A DNA stretch of 14,360 bases from Acidobacteriota bacterium. GTDB taxonomy: Bacteria; Acidobacteriota; Terriglobia; Terriglobales; Acidobacteriaceae. The number at the start of each line of letters is the position of its first letter. The stretch's first letter is position 1. Positions 13,516 through 14,360 of the stretch are shown one piece after another. The translations under genes and the position numbers were made by a program. The stretch lies in NCBI GenBank assembly GCA_021841795.1, contig JAKCDN010000026.1, forward strand, positions 1-14,360, in the 5' to 3' direction. The notes beneath the pieces were generated by a model that saw nothing but the letters and a program-made list of their open reading frames with translations, made no database searches and was not told where the DNA came from.

Positions 13516-14064
13516 ATGAAGAAGACGGTCTGTGCGCTGTTTGCGGTGGTTCTGTTGCTTGCAGTTTCGACGGCTCGCGCCGAGAAGGATCCGATGGTTG
13601 GCGGCGCCGCGATGTATCCCACGAAAAATATCGTGGAGAACGCGGTGAATTCAAAGGACCATACGACGCTGGTGGCGGCGGTGAAGGCCGCGGGCCTGGT
13701 GGATACGCTCGAGGGCGCGGGCCCGTTTACGGTGTTTGCGCCCACCAACGAGGCCTTCGACAAGCTGCCGGCGGGCACGGTGAGCAACCTGCTGAAGCCC
13801 GAGAACCTTGGCATGCTGAAAAAGGTGCTTACGTATCACGTGGTCGCGGGACGGATCACGACCCGCGATCTGCAAAAGTTGATGGCCGCGGGCGGAGGCA
13901 AGGCCACGCTGACGACAGTGGAGGGCGGAACGCTGACGGTGTGGAAGAAGGGCGGCAAGTACATGATCACGGACGACAAGGGAGGGATGGCTGCGATCAC
14001 GATTGCCAACGTATATCAATCGAACGGAGTGATCCAGGTGATTGATACGGTTCTGATGCCGTAG
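13516..14064 (+). CDS. Secreted single-domain fasciclin (FAS1) protein
   Basis: FAS1 domains are extracellular adhesion or ligand-binding modules; no enzymatic role is implied. It has 182 residues. A signal peptide at 1-22 (KKTVCALFAVVLLLAVSTARA) with an A-R-A cleavage site leaves a mature protein with one FAS1 domain at about 36-182. Seen: NIVENAVNSKDHTTLVAAVKAAGL, the H1 box GPFTVFAPTNEAF (69-81), LTYHVVAGRI (about 105-114) and the C-terminal H2 box SNGVIQVIDTVLMP (169-182). No lipobox or anchor is seen, so it is probably exported to the periplasm or beyond. The ATG has AGAGGA 10 bases upstream. It diverges from an ECF sigma/RskA operon, suggesting it is a regulon target. Mycobacterial MPT70 and MPT83 are FAS1 proteins under SigK-RskA control, which supports this reading by analogy. 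Confidence 0.94.
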   Translation: MKKTVCALFAVVLLLAVSTARAEKDPMVGGAAMYPTKNIVENAVNSKDHTTLVAAVKAAGLVDTLEGAGPFTVFAPTNEAFDKLPAGTVSNLLKPENLGMLKKVLTYHVVAGRITTRDLQKLMAAGGGKATLTTVEGGTLTVWKKGGKYMITDDKGGMAAITIANVYQSNGVIQVIDTVLMP

Positions 14065-14102
14065 GCGGAAGAAGGCGGCGGCGCTGCGCGGGGCGAGGCG
14101 GT

Positions 14103-14116
14103 CGCGCCAGGGCGCG
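14103..14116 (+). terminator. Small hairpin after the fasciclin gene
   Basis: CGCGC pairs with GCGCG around CAGG, immediately followed by TTTC. The stem is short but GC-only and begins 39 bases after the stop codon. It may act together with the stronger hairpin downstream. Confidence 0.35.
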
Positions 14117-14118
14117 TT

Positions 14119-14140
14119 TCAGGTGCGTCTCAGGTGCGTC
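14119..14140 (+). repeat. Tandem 11-bp direct repeat
   Basis: TCAGGTGCGTC occurs twice back to back (14119-14129 and 14130-14140) and is followed by a partial third start (CAGG). It lies between the two hairpins after the fasciclin gene. No function is apparent; replication slippage could have produced it. Confidence 0.7.
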
Positions 14141-14147
14141 CAGGGGG

Positions 14148-14178
14148 GCAGGCGGGTCCGCGGCCCGCCTGCTTATTT
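14148..14178 (+). terminator. Rho-independent terminator of the fasciclin gene
   Basis: A perfect 9-bp stem, GCAGGCGGG/CCCGCCTGC, with a 7-base loop is followed by TTATTT. It overlaps the last codons and stop of the convergent lepA gene. There is no T-tract on the opposite strand, so it should end transcription mainly in the rightward direction. Confidence 0.75.
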
Positions 14179-14360
14179 CTGCTGCTCTTCGCCGACGCGG
14201 AGGACGGCGAGGAAGGCTTCCTGAGGGATGTCAACCTTGCCGATGCGCTTCATGCGCTTTTTGCCTTCCTTCTGTTTTTCAAGGAGCTTGCGTTTGCGGG
14301 AGATGTCGCCGCCGTAGCACTTGGCGAGGACATTTTTGCGCAGGGCGCTGACGGTTTCGC
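14173..14360 (-). CDS. lepA: Elongation factor 4 (LepA), C-terminal end, partial
   Basis: LepA/EF4 is a ribosome-associated GTPase related to EF-G. Only its last 61 codons plus the TAA stop are in the window; the rest lies beyond the right edge. The visible tail includes [20 protein letters not shown], then [19 protein letters not shown] and [10 protein letters not shown]. This is the LepA-specific C-terminal domain, highly conserved up to the end of the protein (GEEQQK here). The frame is intact. It converges on the fasciclin gene, 108 bases away. Confidence 0.96.
   Translation of the reverse strand, partial: ETVSALRKNVLAKCYGGDISRKRKLLEKQKEGKKRMKRIGKVDIPQEAFLAVLRVGEEQQK

Noticed and set aside
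13416..14045. Alternative rightward frame overlapping the fasciclin gene
   Set aside because: Gly/Arg-rich with no motif; the other frame encodes the FAS1 H1 and H2 boxes and a signal peptide.

Overview
This G+C-rich window reads like the chromosome of a Gram-negative (diderm) bacterium. The gene content and protein style (a five-POTRA BamA followed by two OmpH/Skp genes, an RskA-like anti-sigma factor beside a fasciclin gene) most resemble Acidobacteriota of the Terriglobia/Acidobacteriaceae type. That placement is inference from familiarity and was not tested by a search. Seven complete genes and two partial genes (one cut by each window edge) are supported. No tRNA, rRNA, CRISPR array, insertion sequence or phage gene was seen.

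Region 1 (1-5777, minus strand) is a complete-looking tripartite RND efflux operon, transcribed leftward. Its order is inner-membrane RND pump, periplasmic membrane-fusion protein, then an outer-membrane NodT/TolC-type lipoprotein cut by the left edge. The genes are 5 and 2 bases apart, and each downstream Shine-Dalgarno lies inside the end of the preceding gene, so translation is probably coupled. Two features of the pump stand out. The transmembrane lysine of the AcrB proton relay is replaced by alanine, and the periplasmic domain carries an Ala/Pro/Gly-rich insert.

Region 2 (5778-11481, plus strand) is an envelope-biogenesis block divergent from the pump: bamA (outer-membrane protein insertase) and two tandem OmpH/Skp-like periplasmic chaperone genes. 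bamA ends in a clear hairpin terminator. Each ompH copy has its own TATAAT promoter, and the two promoter/leader regions resemble each other, so the duplication included regulatory DNA. BamA has six cysteines, all in three pairs on the surface-loop side of the barrel.

Region 3 (11482-14147) holds a leftward sigma/anti-sigma operon (ECF sigma factor overlapping an RskA-type zinc-motif anti-sigma factor by 4 bases, closed by a hairpin/T-tract terminator). A secreted single-domain fasciclin (FAS1) protein diverges from it. This set recalls mycobacterial SigK-RskA, which controls the FAS1 proteins MPT70 and MPT83. An ECF-like GGAAT-N18-CGTT element lies upstream of the fasciclin gene.

Region 4 (14173-14360, minus strand) is the C-terminal end of lepA (elongation factor 4), convergent with the fasciclin gene. 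The fasciclin terminator overlaps the lepA stop codon.
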